Below, piece by piece: positions 1 through 7,332 of a stretch of 37,557 bases of DNA (positions are counted from its first letter, which is position 1; each line of letters begins with the position of its first letter). The position numbers were made by a program, and so were the translations under genes. The DNA is taken from positions 1 through 37,557 of the forward strand of contig CANRNZ010000006.1 in the NCBI GenBank assembly GCA_947632135.1, given 5' to 3'. The stretch comes from an uncultured Clostridia bacterium. Lineage in GTDB: Bacteria; Bacillota; Clostridia; Oscillospirales; CAG-272. The notes under the pieces are model-generated. The model saw only the letters and a list, made by a program, of their open reading frames with translations. It had not been told where the DNA came from and ran no database searches.

Positions 1-47
1 AGGCTCTTGACGAAATGTACAACAAGATAGCCTCTCTCGGAAACTGA
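1..47 (+). CDS. 3' end of an upstream paralogous extracellular solute-binding lipoprotein (partial)
   Basis: Bases 1-66 are identical to 1675-1740, the last codons, stop and 3' flank of the 198-1721 CDS; the frame ends in TGA at 45-47. Confidence 0.8.
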   Translation, partial: ALDEMYNKIASLGN

Positions 48-81
48 TATAAAGTATCGGGAAAATCATTAAGCATTTTAT

Positions 82-125
82 CTCGGCGAGTAAAGTTTTA
101 CACAGCTTGAAATTTACTCGCCGAG
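82..125 (+). terminator. 3' hairpin after the first solute-binding gene
   Basis: Perfect 13-bp inverted repeat CTCGGCGAGTAAA / TTTACTCGCCGAG; no strong T-tract, so termination is uncertain. Confidence 0.5.
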
Positions 126-197
126 TAATTTAAATGAAGCAAGTAAGCATTATTTTTACATCGTAAATCGTAAGTAAAAGGAAAAGAGAGGCTCAAA

Positions 198-1721
198 ATG
201 AATTTCAAACGCATTATGTCTCTTGCGCTTGTTTTCTGTTTTTGCTTATCGGCTCTTCTTATGACGTCGTGCGGCGAGACAAAAGCTAACGTGAGGGAAG
301 AGGGCGAAACGTCGAATATCGACACAAACTTCCCCGCAGGAGACTATCAGGGTGAAACATTTACTTTTGCAAAGCTGACGAGTCAGACATCTTCCGGAAG
401 CGAATATTACTGCGGCAACTGGATTGCCGCGGAGGATATAAACGGCGTCGCCACAAACGATGCAATCTACAAGAGAAACGACGCATGCAAAACAAAGTAC
501 AATGTAAACATCGAGGAAAAGCTCATCGGCGAGGGATTTGACGACCTTGACAAGTACTATAAGGCAAACGACTTCTGCTTCGACGTTATCTACGGTTGGG
601 GCGTAAGAATGGCTCCCGCCGTTACAAACAACATGCTCTACGATTTCAGAGCGCTCGACGAGGCGGAGTACATAAACCTTGAAGCGGATTACTGGAATCC
701 CTCGGCGCTTGACGACCTCACGATTGCGGGAAAGACCTACCTCCTCGCAAACGATATCACAATGAGCAAGCTCTCGTGGTCCGGTTGTCTTTTCTTCAAT
801 CCTCAGATAATAACCGATATCGGTCTTGAGGACCCGCAGGCGCTCGTTGACGCCAACCAGTGGACTCTCGATAAGTTCCTTGAAATGGTAAAATCGGTTC
901 ACCTCGAGCTTGACGGAAACAGCTCCTTTACAAAGGACGACCAGTACGGACTTATCGGGTATGGCGGCGTAGACTTTCTCGAGGGCTGCGGAGTTACAAA
1001 CACAACGAAGGGCGCCGACGGCAAATACACTCTCGCCATAGGCGAGACGAAGGTCGTCGACCTTATAACAAAGATTAAGGAAGTGCTCACCGACAAAAAC
1101 TACGTTATGAGCAACGAAGATATCTTAAACGGCGCCGACACAAACGGTATGGACGAGTGGGAATATGTCCGTTCGTACTTCACAACGGGACATTCGCTCT
1201 TTGTCGGCGGAACGCCCGAGCTCACGCGTGAGTTCAGAGATATGGAGAACGGTTACGGCGTTGTTCCTTATCCCAAATATGACGAGAATCAGGACAGATA
1301 CTACGCTCCTATCGACAACTGCGCGGGTCTTTTCGGAATTCCCAACACCACAAGAAACGATTCCGACCAGAGCACAGCCTCCTATGAGCGCACCGGCCGT
1401 ATTCTTGAGTACCTCGCATACAAATCAAGCGAGGCGGGTTCCGTTGTCGACGCTTACTACGAGACGACGATAAAGAATCAGCGTCAGACAATCGAGAAGA
1501 ACAAGGAAATGCTCGATATCGTAAAGCAGTCCGGCTGCTATGAATGGACAGATATAATGCAGGTAGGTAAGACTGACAGCGGCGGCGGCAAAACCATCGG
1601 CGACGTTCTTGTCGACATGTACAATTCCCGCGGTGTCGCGTCCACTTACAGACAGTCCGCGACAAGACTTACAAAGGCTCTTGACGAAATGTACAACAAG
1701 ATAGCCTCTCTCGGAAACTGA
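198..1721 (+). CDS. ABC transporter extracellular solute-binding lipoprotein
   Basis: 507 aa; signal peptide with lipobox (LLMTSC) and mature sequence typical of solute-binding proteins; GAGAGG ribosome-binding site. Confidence 0.8.
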   Translation: MNFKRIMSLALVFCFCLSALLMTSCGETKANVREEGETSNIDTNFPAGDYQGETFTFAKLTSQTSSGSEYYCGNWIAAEDINGVATNDAIYKRNDACKTKYNVNIEEKLIGEGFDDLDKYYKANDFCFDVIYGWGVRMAPAVTNNMLYDFRALDEAEYINLEADYWNPSALDDLTIAGKTYLLANDITMSKLSWSGCLFFNPQIITDIGLEDPQALVDANQWTLDKFLEMVKSVHLELDGNSSFTKDDQYGLIGYGGVDFLEGCGVTNTTKGADGKYTLAIGETKVVDLITKIKEVLTDKNYVMSNEDILNGADTNGMDEWEYVRSYFTTGHSLFVGGTPELTREFRDMENGYGVVPYPKYDENQDRYYAPIDNCAGLFGIPNTTRNDSDQSTASYERTGRILEYLAYKSSEAGSVVDAYYETTIKNQRQTIEKNKEMLDIVKQSGCYEWTDIMQVGKTDSGGGKTIGDVLVDMYNSRGVASTYRQSATRLTKALDEMYNKIASLGN

Positions 1722-1835
1722 TATAAAGTATCGGGAAAATTATAAAGCTCTTTATAAAGCTCTTCATTTTTCCACTCGGCAAGTAAGGTTTTACACAGCT
1801 TGAAGCTTATATGCCGAAAAATAAAATGAAGTTGT

Positions 1836-1865
1836 CGGGGAACCCTTGCGGTTCCCCGCATTTTT
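1836..1865 (+). terminator. Rho-independent terminator after the solute-binding gene
   Basis: CGGGGAACC-CTTGC-GGTTCCCCG followed by CATTTTT. Confidence 0.85.
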
Positions 1866-1903
1866 CCGTCGGAATGCTCAAAAAAAGGAGTTACAAATAT
1901 AAA

Positions 1904-3028
1904 ATGGCAGTAACTGTTCTTCTGTTTGCGCTCGGTCTTTTGTGCCTTGTAAAGGGCGGGGACATGTTTGTCGACGGTGCGTGCAAAATCGCGAAGAGAT
2001 TTCGCGTGCCCGAGTTTCTTATCGGCGCGACCGTTGTGTCAATAGGGACGACTCTGCCCGAGGTCATGGTCTCGGCGACGGGCGCCGTCGGGGGAAACGG
2101 GGAAATGGCATACGGCAACGCCGTCGGTTCCGTGATATGCAACACGGCGCTTATTGCCGCGATAACTCTTATCGCCGCGCCGACCTCAAGGGTCGACAGG
2201 AAAACTCTGCGCACGCCTGTCGCTTTCTTTTTCCTCTCGGCGGCTTTTTTCTGCTGCATTTCGTACTTTATAGGCGATTTTTCAAGACTCAGCGGAATCG
2301 TTCTTCTTCTCATATTTATCGTGTATATGGTTTTCACGACGTCGTGTGAGATGAGAAAGGGAAGAAAGGATCCTCCGACGTCCGAAAACGCCGACGAACC
2401 GAATGATTCGAATAATTCGAATAATTTAAATAATTCTAAAGATTCGAGTAATTCGAATGATGCGAATGACGCGAATGATTCGAATGATGCGAAAAATTCC
2501 GAAACGGAAAACATTGAAAATAAAAAGCCCGAGGACGGGGGAAAAAATCGGGGCGGCGCGAGACGTGAGATTCTGATGCTTGTTATCGGAGCCGCAATAG
2601 TCGCCGTCGGAGCGAGACTTTTAATTGATAACGGAACAAAAATAGCGACCGCGCTCGGCGTTCCCGATTCGGTCATCGCTCTCACGCTTGTCGCCGTCGG
2701 CACGTCTCTCCCCGAGCTTGTGACCGCCGTCACATCAATTATAAAAGGGCACGGGGCGCTCTCCCTCGGAAACATCGTCGGGGCAAACCTTTTCAACCTC
2801 GTTCTGGTGCTCGGCGCCTCGGTCACACTGTCCCCGTTCAGTCTCCCCGCTGAAAAAACTATCTTTGGGGTAAACGCGTCGCTCGCGGTCGATTTGCCCG
2901 TGATGCTTGTGGTAATGCTGATACTTACCCTCCCCGCGCTTATTCGTGAAAAGCTCTCTCGCTTTCAGGGAATAGCACTGCTCTTAATATATGTCTCTTT
3001 CTGCGCTTTTCAGTTCGTCGGAGCGTGA
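1904..3028 (+). CDS. Calcium/sodium antiporter (CaCA family, YrbG-like)
   Basis: Two alpha-repeat motifs (GATVVSIGTTLPEV, TLVAVGTSLPELVTA), multi-TM; start placed at ATG 1904 after AAAGGAG instead of the upstream ORF start at 1811. Confidence 0.88.
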   Translation: MAVTVLLFALGLLCLVKGGDMFVDGACKIAKRFRVPEFLIGATVVSIGTTLPEVMVSATGAVGGNGEMAYGNAVGSVICNTALIAAITLIAAPTSRVDRKTLRTPVAFFFLSAAFFCCISYFIGDFSRLSGIVLLLIFIVYMVFTTSCEMRKGRKDPPTSENADEPNDSNNSNNLNNSKDSSNSNDANDANDSNDAKNSETENIENKKPEDGGKNRGGARREILMLVIGAAIVAVGARLLIDNGTKIATALGVPDSVIALTLVAVGTSLPELVTAVTSIIKGHGALSLGNIVGANLFNLVLVLGASVTLSPFSLPAEKTIFGVNASLAVDLPVMLVVMLILTLPALIREKLSRFQGIALLLIYVSFCAFQFVGA

Positions 3029-3030
3029 TT

Positions 3031-3102
3031 AGTGGGCAGTGGGCAGTGTTCAGTGGACAGTGGTCAGTGGACAGTGGGCAGTGGTCAGTGAATAGTGGGC
3101 AG
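3031..3102. repeat. Heptanucleotide tandem array, consensus AGTGGnC, 10 units
   Basis: AGTGGGC AGTGGGC AGTGTTC AGTGGAC AGTGGTC AGTGGAC AGTGGGC AGTGGTC AGTGAAT AGTGGGC AG read directly. Confidence 0.95.
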
Positions 3103-3136
3103 AAAAATCGGCAGGGTGCAAGCTCTGCCGATTTTT
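3103..3136 (+). terminator. Intrinsic terminator downstream of the antiporter
   Basis: AAAAATCGGCAG ... CTGCCGATTTTT perfect 12-bp stem ending in a T-run. Confidence 0.8.
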
Positions 3137-3147
3137 GTTGTGAACCT

Positions 3148-3314
3148 TTTTTGATGATGTACCGCCTTCGGCGGTATGATGTCGCGCCTTACGGTGCAAT
3201 GAAATATGAAGCGATGTTTGCCCCATGTCCCCGAAGGGGACACATCATTCGGCAGCGCCGACATCATGGGTAAAGCCCGCATCATTTGCCCGAGAGGGCA
3301 AACATCATTAAAAA
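3148..3314. repeat. 167-bp element with terminal inverted repeats and an internal hairpin array
   Basis: Termini TTTTTGATGATGT / ACATCATTAAAAA pair over 13 bp (one G-T); internal hairpins TACCGCC-TTC-GGCGGTA, TGTCCCC-GAA-GGGGACA, TCGGC-AGC-GCCGA, TTTGCCC-GAGA-GGGCAAA separated by ATGATGT/ACATCAT motifs. Confidence 0.75.
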
Positions 3315-3321
3315 TAAAAAA

Positions 3322-3355
3322 CGAAAAAGGCGACTGCTTTCGCAATCGCCTTTTT
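3322..3355 (-). terminator. Terminator downstream of tRNA-Glu (possibly bidirectional)
   Basis: AAAAAGGCGACTGC...GCAATCGCCTTTTT hairpin directly 3' of the tRNA on the minus strand. Confidence 0.75.
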
Positions 3356-3357
3356 GA

Positions 3358-3432
3358 TGGTGACCCGTGGGAGAATCGAACTCCCGTTTTCGCCGTGAGA
3401 GGGCGATGTCTTAGCCGCTTGACCAACGGGCC
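3358..3432 (-). tRNA. tRNA-Glu (anticodon CTC), CCA encoded
   Basis: Reverse complement GGCCCGTTGGTCAAGCGGCTAAGACATCGCCCTCTCACGGCGAAAACGGGAGTTCGAATCTCCCACGGGTCACCA: cloverleaf arms, GTTCGAATC T-loop, CTCTCAC anticodon loop. Confidence 0.92.
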
Positions 3433-3525
3433 ACATAACGTAACGTATTATATCACATCGGAAAACAAATTGCAATAGTTTTTTCAAAAAAATTTGCATT
3501 TATGGCTTCGAGTAAATTCTTGTGA

Positions 3526-3566
3526 ATTCCCAAAGTAAATTCCACTGTGGAATTTACTTTGGGAAT
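3526..3566. repeat. 20-bp perfect palindrome with 1-nt centre
   Basis: ATTCCCAAAGTAAATTCCAC-T-GTGGAATTTACTTTGGGAAT. Confidence 0.95.
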
Positions 3567-3729
3567 CTACCGGCGAAAGCGCCGTCGCCGAGGGCGACTT
3601 TGCCCTTGACACACAGATGTAAGAATGTTAAAATAATTTAAGACGGAAAATAAGAAGGAAAAGGCGTAAAAGCTTTTGGCGCTTTTTAATATGCGCAAAG
3701 CTCATAAAAATCAAGAGGATAAAATTCAA

Positions 3730-4800
3730 ATGGATACTGTTGTTGTTATCCCCGCTTACAAGCCCGATGAGAGGCTTTGCGCTCTTGCAAAGGCTCTTTG
3801 CGGAAATTTTCATATACTTATTGTCGACGACGGCAGCGGAGCGGAGTTCGACAGCGTTTTCGGTGACGCTTCACAGTACGCGTCTGTTTTGCGCTACGGC
3901 GCGAACAGAGGAAAAGGCGGCGCTCTGAAATGGGCTTTTTCAAATGTTGAGAAATTCTTTCCCGATGCAAAATACATAATCACCGCGGACGCCGACGGTC
4001 AGCACACACCCGAGGATATACGTCTCGTTTCAGAAACGCTCCGCGAAAAGGGCGGGCTCGTGCTCGGCTCCAGACGTTTTACGGGCAAGGTACCGCTCAG
4101 GTCAAAATTCGGGAACACCGTAACGCGCGCGGTATTCGCCTTTGCCTCGGGGAAACGGGTGTACGACACTCAGACGGGGCTTCGAGGGTTTTCGTCGGAG
4201 TATCTCTCGCGCTTTTCGCGCCTTGAGGGCGACAGGTATGAATATGAGATGACAATGCTGATGTACGCCGCCGAAAAGGGAATACCGATGTACGAGGCGG
4301 AGATTGAGACAATATACGAAAACGGCAACGAGACGTCCCACTTCAACGCGGTAAAGGACTCGATAAGAATTTATTCCGTCATATTCAAATGCTCGAACGT
4401 GCTGAAGTTTATGACGTCGTCGGTCGCGGCGTTTCTTATAAACTACGTCCTTGTGCTTATTTTTGCAAATTTGGTGTTCGTGTCGGGCAGAGTGAAGGAT
4501 TTTTCAATGGAGCTGTCCACGCTTGCCGCGTGGCCCGTTAGCTCTTTTGTGAATTTTATGATAAACAGAAAATGGGTCTTTACCTCGGACGCGCCGTTTT
4601 TCAAATCATTTGCGGAGTATTACGGACTCGCCGTATTCTCGTTTGCGTTTAAGAGTTACGTGCTGCTTGAAATTTTAAACAGGCTTATCGGGATACCGCT
4701 TGCGGCTGCAATGCCGATAGCGGAGGTTGCGATGTACGTTTTCAACTATTTTGTTCAAAAGAGGTTTATATTCAAGAAAAGGAAAAAGAGGGGGGAATAG
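3730..4800 (+). CDS. Family 2 glycosyltransferase fused to GtrA-like membrane domain
   Basis: N-terminal VVIPAYKPDE...VDDGSG...DADGQH GT2 motifs; C-terminal four-TM GtrA-like region (FMTSSVAAFLINYVLV...FNYFVQKRFIFK). Start at ATG 3730 after AAGAGGA. Confidence 0.85.
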   Translation: MDTVVVIPAYKPDERLCALAKALCGNFHILIVDDGSGAEFDSVFGDASQYASVLRYGANRGKGGALKWAFSNVEKFFPDAKYIITADADGQHTPEDIRLVSETLREKGGLVLGSRRFTGKVPLRSKFGNTVTRAVFAFASGKRVYDTQTGLRGFSSEYLSRFSRLEGDRYEYEMTMLMYAAEKGIPMYEAEIETIYENGNETSHFNAVKDSIRIYSVIFKCSNVLKFMTSSVAAFLINYVLVLIFANLVFVSGRVKDFSMELSTLAAWPVSSFVNFMINRKWVFTSDAPFFKSFAEYYGLAVFSFAFKSYVLLEILNRLIGIPLAAAMPIAEVAMYVFNYFVQKRFIFKKRKKRGE

Positions 4801-4807
4801 GCGCAAA

Positions 4808-5174
4808 GTTCGCGCAGACCCATTACAAAAGTTTTCGCCCGCCTTGCCTTTGGGGCCCCCACAAAAGCTTTGCTTTTGTGGGGTGTGGCTCAAAAAAGCG
4901 GCGGGGTTCGGGGCGGCGCCCCGACGATTGGCGTTTCTTTTGAAGCTTTTCTCCCGGCCGACGGCTTCAAAGAAAAGCGTCGATAAAGTTAGTTTCAGAA
5001 AAACTCGGGGGCTTTTCAGCCCCCGAATATTTTATCTTTAAAATTTTTAAAACCCCACCGACGCTTCGCGCCACCTCCCCTTTCAGGGGAGGCTCTGACC
5101 ACTGACCACTGACCACTGACCAACTTCTCCGTCGGCGAAGCCGACACCTCCCCTTTCAGGGGAGGCTCTTGAAG
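4808..5174 (+). repeat. Dispersed modular repeat, copy 1 (arm A plus hairpin/heptamer module; arm B absent)
   Basis: Starts GTTCGCGCAGACCCATTACAAAAGTTTTCGCCCGCC; contains CGGGGCGGCGCCCCG, GGCGTTTCTTTTGAAGCTTTTCTCCCGGCCGACGGCTTCAAAGAAAAGCGTC and TCGGGGGCTTTTCAGCCCCCGA. Confidence 0.85.
5074..5165. repeat. Hairpin-heptamer-hairpin module, copy 1
   Basis: CCTCCCCTTTCAGGGGAGG, (GACCACT)3, GTCGGCGAAGCCGAC, CCTCCCCTTTCAGGGGAGG. Confidence 0.9.
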
Positions 5175-5205
5175 TTTCTGCTCGGAATTCTATTTCCTCG
5201 TCAAG

Positions 5206-5233
5206 GAATATTCTCCATATATCCCCATATATA
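5206..5233 (+). promoter_or_regulatory. Candidate sigma-E-like sporulation promoter upstream of the SPOCS gene
   Basis: GAATATT, 13-nt spacer, CATATATA; resembles the Bacillus sigma-E type (-35 with ATATT, -10 CATACA-like). Confidence 0.4.
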
Positions 5234-5262
5234 TGTATAAAAACATATATGGAGGGTAAAAA

Positions 5263-6807
5263 ATGAATTTTGCCAAAGCGGGGGAGCAGAGCGCCCCCTC
5301 CTCTCTTAAAATGGATATGTCGTTCGGACACGACTCCGGAGGAGATTTCTCACTGCCGGACTATCTTCCCGAAATACAGCGACTGCTCAGCGTCACGCCG
5401 ACAGTTCTTCCCGAAACGAAATTTCTGTCGGGCAACGTCCTTGAGCTCGGCGGCACAATGTCATACTCCGTCCTGTATTACGGCGACGACAATACTCTCG
5501 CCTGCACCTCTCTTGTGAGCGAATACAACGCAGATACCGCGCTTCCCGTCGCCGTGGAAAACGTCGGGGATATAATCTGTGACTGCGATATTGAAAACAC
5601 CACGTGCAGAGTTACGGGCCCCAGAAGTCTGAACATTAAAACAAGGCTGAAAAGCAGAGTGATGTCCGACGAGACGGTAGCCGACGAGGGAACTGTTATA
5701 GGAATCGACGACAAGAAGGCAAGCGAGGCGTCTGCAGCGTCCGTTGAGCGTCTGAGACTTCCCGTGACGTCGATGACTCGCTCGGGAGGAATGACGACCG
5801 GCAGCGCGACAGGTGAGATGACACCTCCCTCCGACGCCTCGAAGCCCGTTCTCTGCGAGGGAACGATGGGGGTAAGCTACGCCGAGTCAAGGGACGACGG
5901 TGTGCTTGCAAGGGGAGATATTTATGTCAAGTGCATATTTGCCGAATCAGACGGGAAGAGCCGCTGTAGGAAAACAAAAATACCTTTTGAGATACTGATA
6001 CCCGTAAGAAACGTCACCGCGGGCTCGAAGGCGCGCGCGTGGGGGAGGGTGGCGTCCGTCACCGTCATGCCCTCGGGCTCCGCCGACGGAAGTTACAGCG
6101 TCAGCGCGGAATACGATATCGAGGGCGAGAGCCTTGCGGAATGCGAGACGACCCTTTGCTGCGACGCGTATTCCACCGAGCTTGAGAGCGAGAACGAAAT
6201 GAGGGAGGCGGAGCTTCTGCGTCCGCTCGCTTTCGGAGGCGGGCAGCTTACGGTAAGCTCTGACGCCGAGCTTAAAAACGTCTCTCCCGCCGCTTTTCTC
6301 GTGGATATCGCGGGGGGCGTCGGCCCCTTGCAGGTGAGCGCAAGCGACGGCAAGCTGACTGTCGCGGGGAGCGTGAAGTTCAAGGCGATAATAGAGGGCG
6401 AGAGCGAGATGACGGCTCCCGAATTTGAGATTCCCGTAAAATACGAAATTCCCGACAGGTCGGGGGAGGGGGTGTCTCAGTCGGAGCTGCAAAGCAGGGT
6501 GTCCTGCGCGGTTCTTAAAACAGAGGGTAAACTGTACGACGGCAAGATATCTGTAAACGCGGAGCTGTGCGTCAGCTATGAGATACTCGAAAAGCAGAAA
6601 AAGAGATTTGTCACCGCAGTAAAGCTCGGGGCGGAGCGAAAGGCGGACGACGGCGGAACGAGCGTTCGCGTGTATTTCCCTCAGAGCGACGAGAGTCTTT
6701 GGAGCGTTTGCAAAAAGTATCACGCCGACCGCGGCAGGATACTTAGGGCGAACAACATAGAGGGCGACAGGGTGAAGAAGGGGAAGCCGATAATAATTTA
6801 TCGGTGA
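5263..6807 (+). CDS. SPOCS (DUF3794) domain protein with C-terminal LysM; SipL-like spore coat/cortex morphogenesis protein
   Basis: DYLPEIQRLLSVTPTV...GNVLELGGTMSYSVLYYGDD DUF3794-type repeats and C-terminal SLWSVCKKYHADRGRILRANNIEGDRVKKGKPIIIYR (LysM). Confidence 0.8.
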   Translation: MNFAKAGEQSAPSSLKMDMSFGHDSGGDFSLPDYLPEIQRLLSVTPTVLPETKFLSGNVLELGGTMSYSVLYYGDDNTLACTSLVSEYNADTALPVAVENVGDIICDCDIENTTCRVTGPRSLNIKTRLKSRVMSDETVADEGTVIGIDDKKASEASAASVERLRLPVTSMTRSGGMTTGSATGEMTPPSDASKPVLCEGTMGVSYAESRDDGVLARGDIYVKCIFAESDGKSRCRKTKIPFEILIPVRNVTAGSKARAWGRVASVTVMPSGSADGSYSVSAEYDIEGESLAECETTLCCDAYSTELESENEMREAELLRPLAFGGGQLTVSSDAELKNVSPAAFLVDIAGGVGPLQVSASDGKLTVAGSVKFKAIIEGESEMTAPEFEIPVKYEIPDRSGEGVSQSELQSRVSCAVLKTEGKLYDGKISVNAELCVSYEILEKQKKRFVTAVKLGAERKADDGGTSVRVYFPQSDESLWSVCKKYHADRGRILRANNIEGDRVKKGKPIIIYR

Positions 6808-6832
6808 GAGAGGCGACAGCGCTTTTTTCAAA

Positions 6833-7331
6833 GTTCGCGCAGACCCACCACGAAAGCTTTCGCCCGCCTTGTCCTTGGGGAGCGGCTCCGAAGCTTGCGG
6901 GGTCGAGGGGCAGAGCCCTCGTTTATGGCGTTTCTTTTGAATTTTTTCTCCCGGCCGATTGCGTCAAAGAAAAACGTCAATAAAGTCAGTTTCATAAAAA
7001 CTCGGGGGCTTTTCAGCCCCCGAAAATTTTATCTTTAAAATTTTTAAAACCCCACCGGCGCTTTGCGCCACCTCCCCTTTCAGGGGAGGCTCTGACCACT
7101 GACCACTGACCAACCCCTCCGTCGGCGAAGCCGACACCTCCCCTTTCAAGGGAGGCTCTTGAAGTCGGCGCCTCGCCCCTTTGTGTGGCGCAAACCGCCC
7201 AACGCTTTTTCTTGACTCGGTAGCCGGGGAAAAAGCTTTGCAAAAAGAACGCGTAAAGTCGGGGCGCCGCCCCGAACCCTGCCGCCTTTTGAAAAAGGCG
7301 GTCGAAAACTTTTGTGTTGGGTGTGTGCGAA
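6833..7331. repeat. Dispersed modular repeat, copy 2 (both arms, hairpin/heptamer module nested between)
   Basis: GTTCGCGCAGACCC at the left, inverted ...GTGTTGGGTGTGTGCGAA at the right; arms and GC hairpins as in the other copies. Confidence 0.88.
7071..7155. repeat. Hairpin-heptamer-hairpin module, copy 2
   Basis: CCTCCCCTTTCAGGGGAGG, GACCACTGACCACTGACCA, GTCGGCGAAGCCGAC, CCTCCCCTTTCAAGGGAGG. Confidence 0.9.
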
Positions 7332-7332
7332 T

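Noticed and set aside
1891-2826. 311-aa minus-strand ORF opposite the antiporter
   Set aside because: Antisense to a clear CaCA gene; low-complexity Phe/Ser stretches mirror the N/S/D repeat; no ribosome-binding site or domain.
3031-3102. CRISPR array
   Set aside because: Units are 7 bp with no spacers and no cas genes nearby.
3025-3273. 82-aa ORF with SGQWSV repeats
   Set aside because: Translation of the AGTGGnC heptamer array and hairpin element; not a protein.
3148-3314. Insertion sequence with transposase
   Set aside because: Only 167 bp with no transposase ORF in the window; at most a non-autonomous element.
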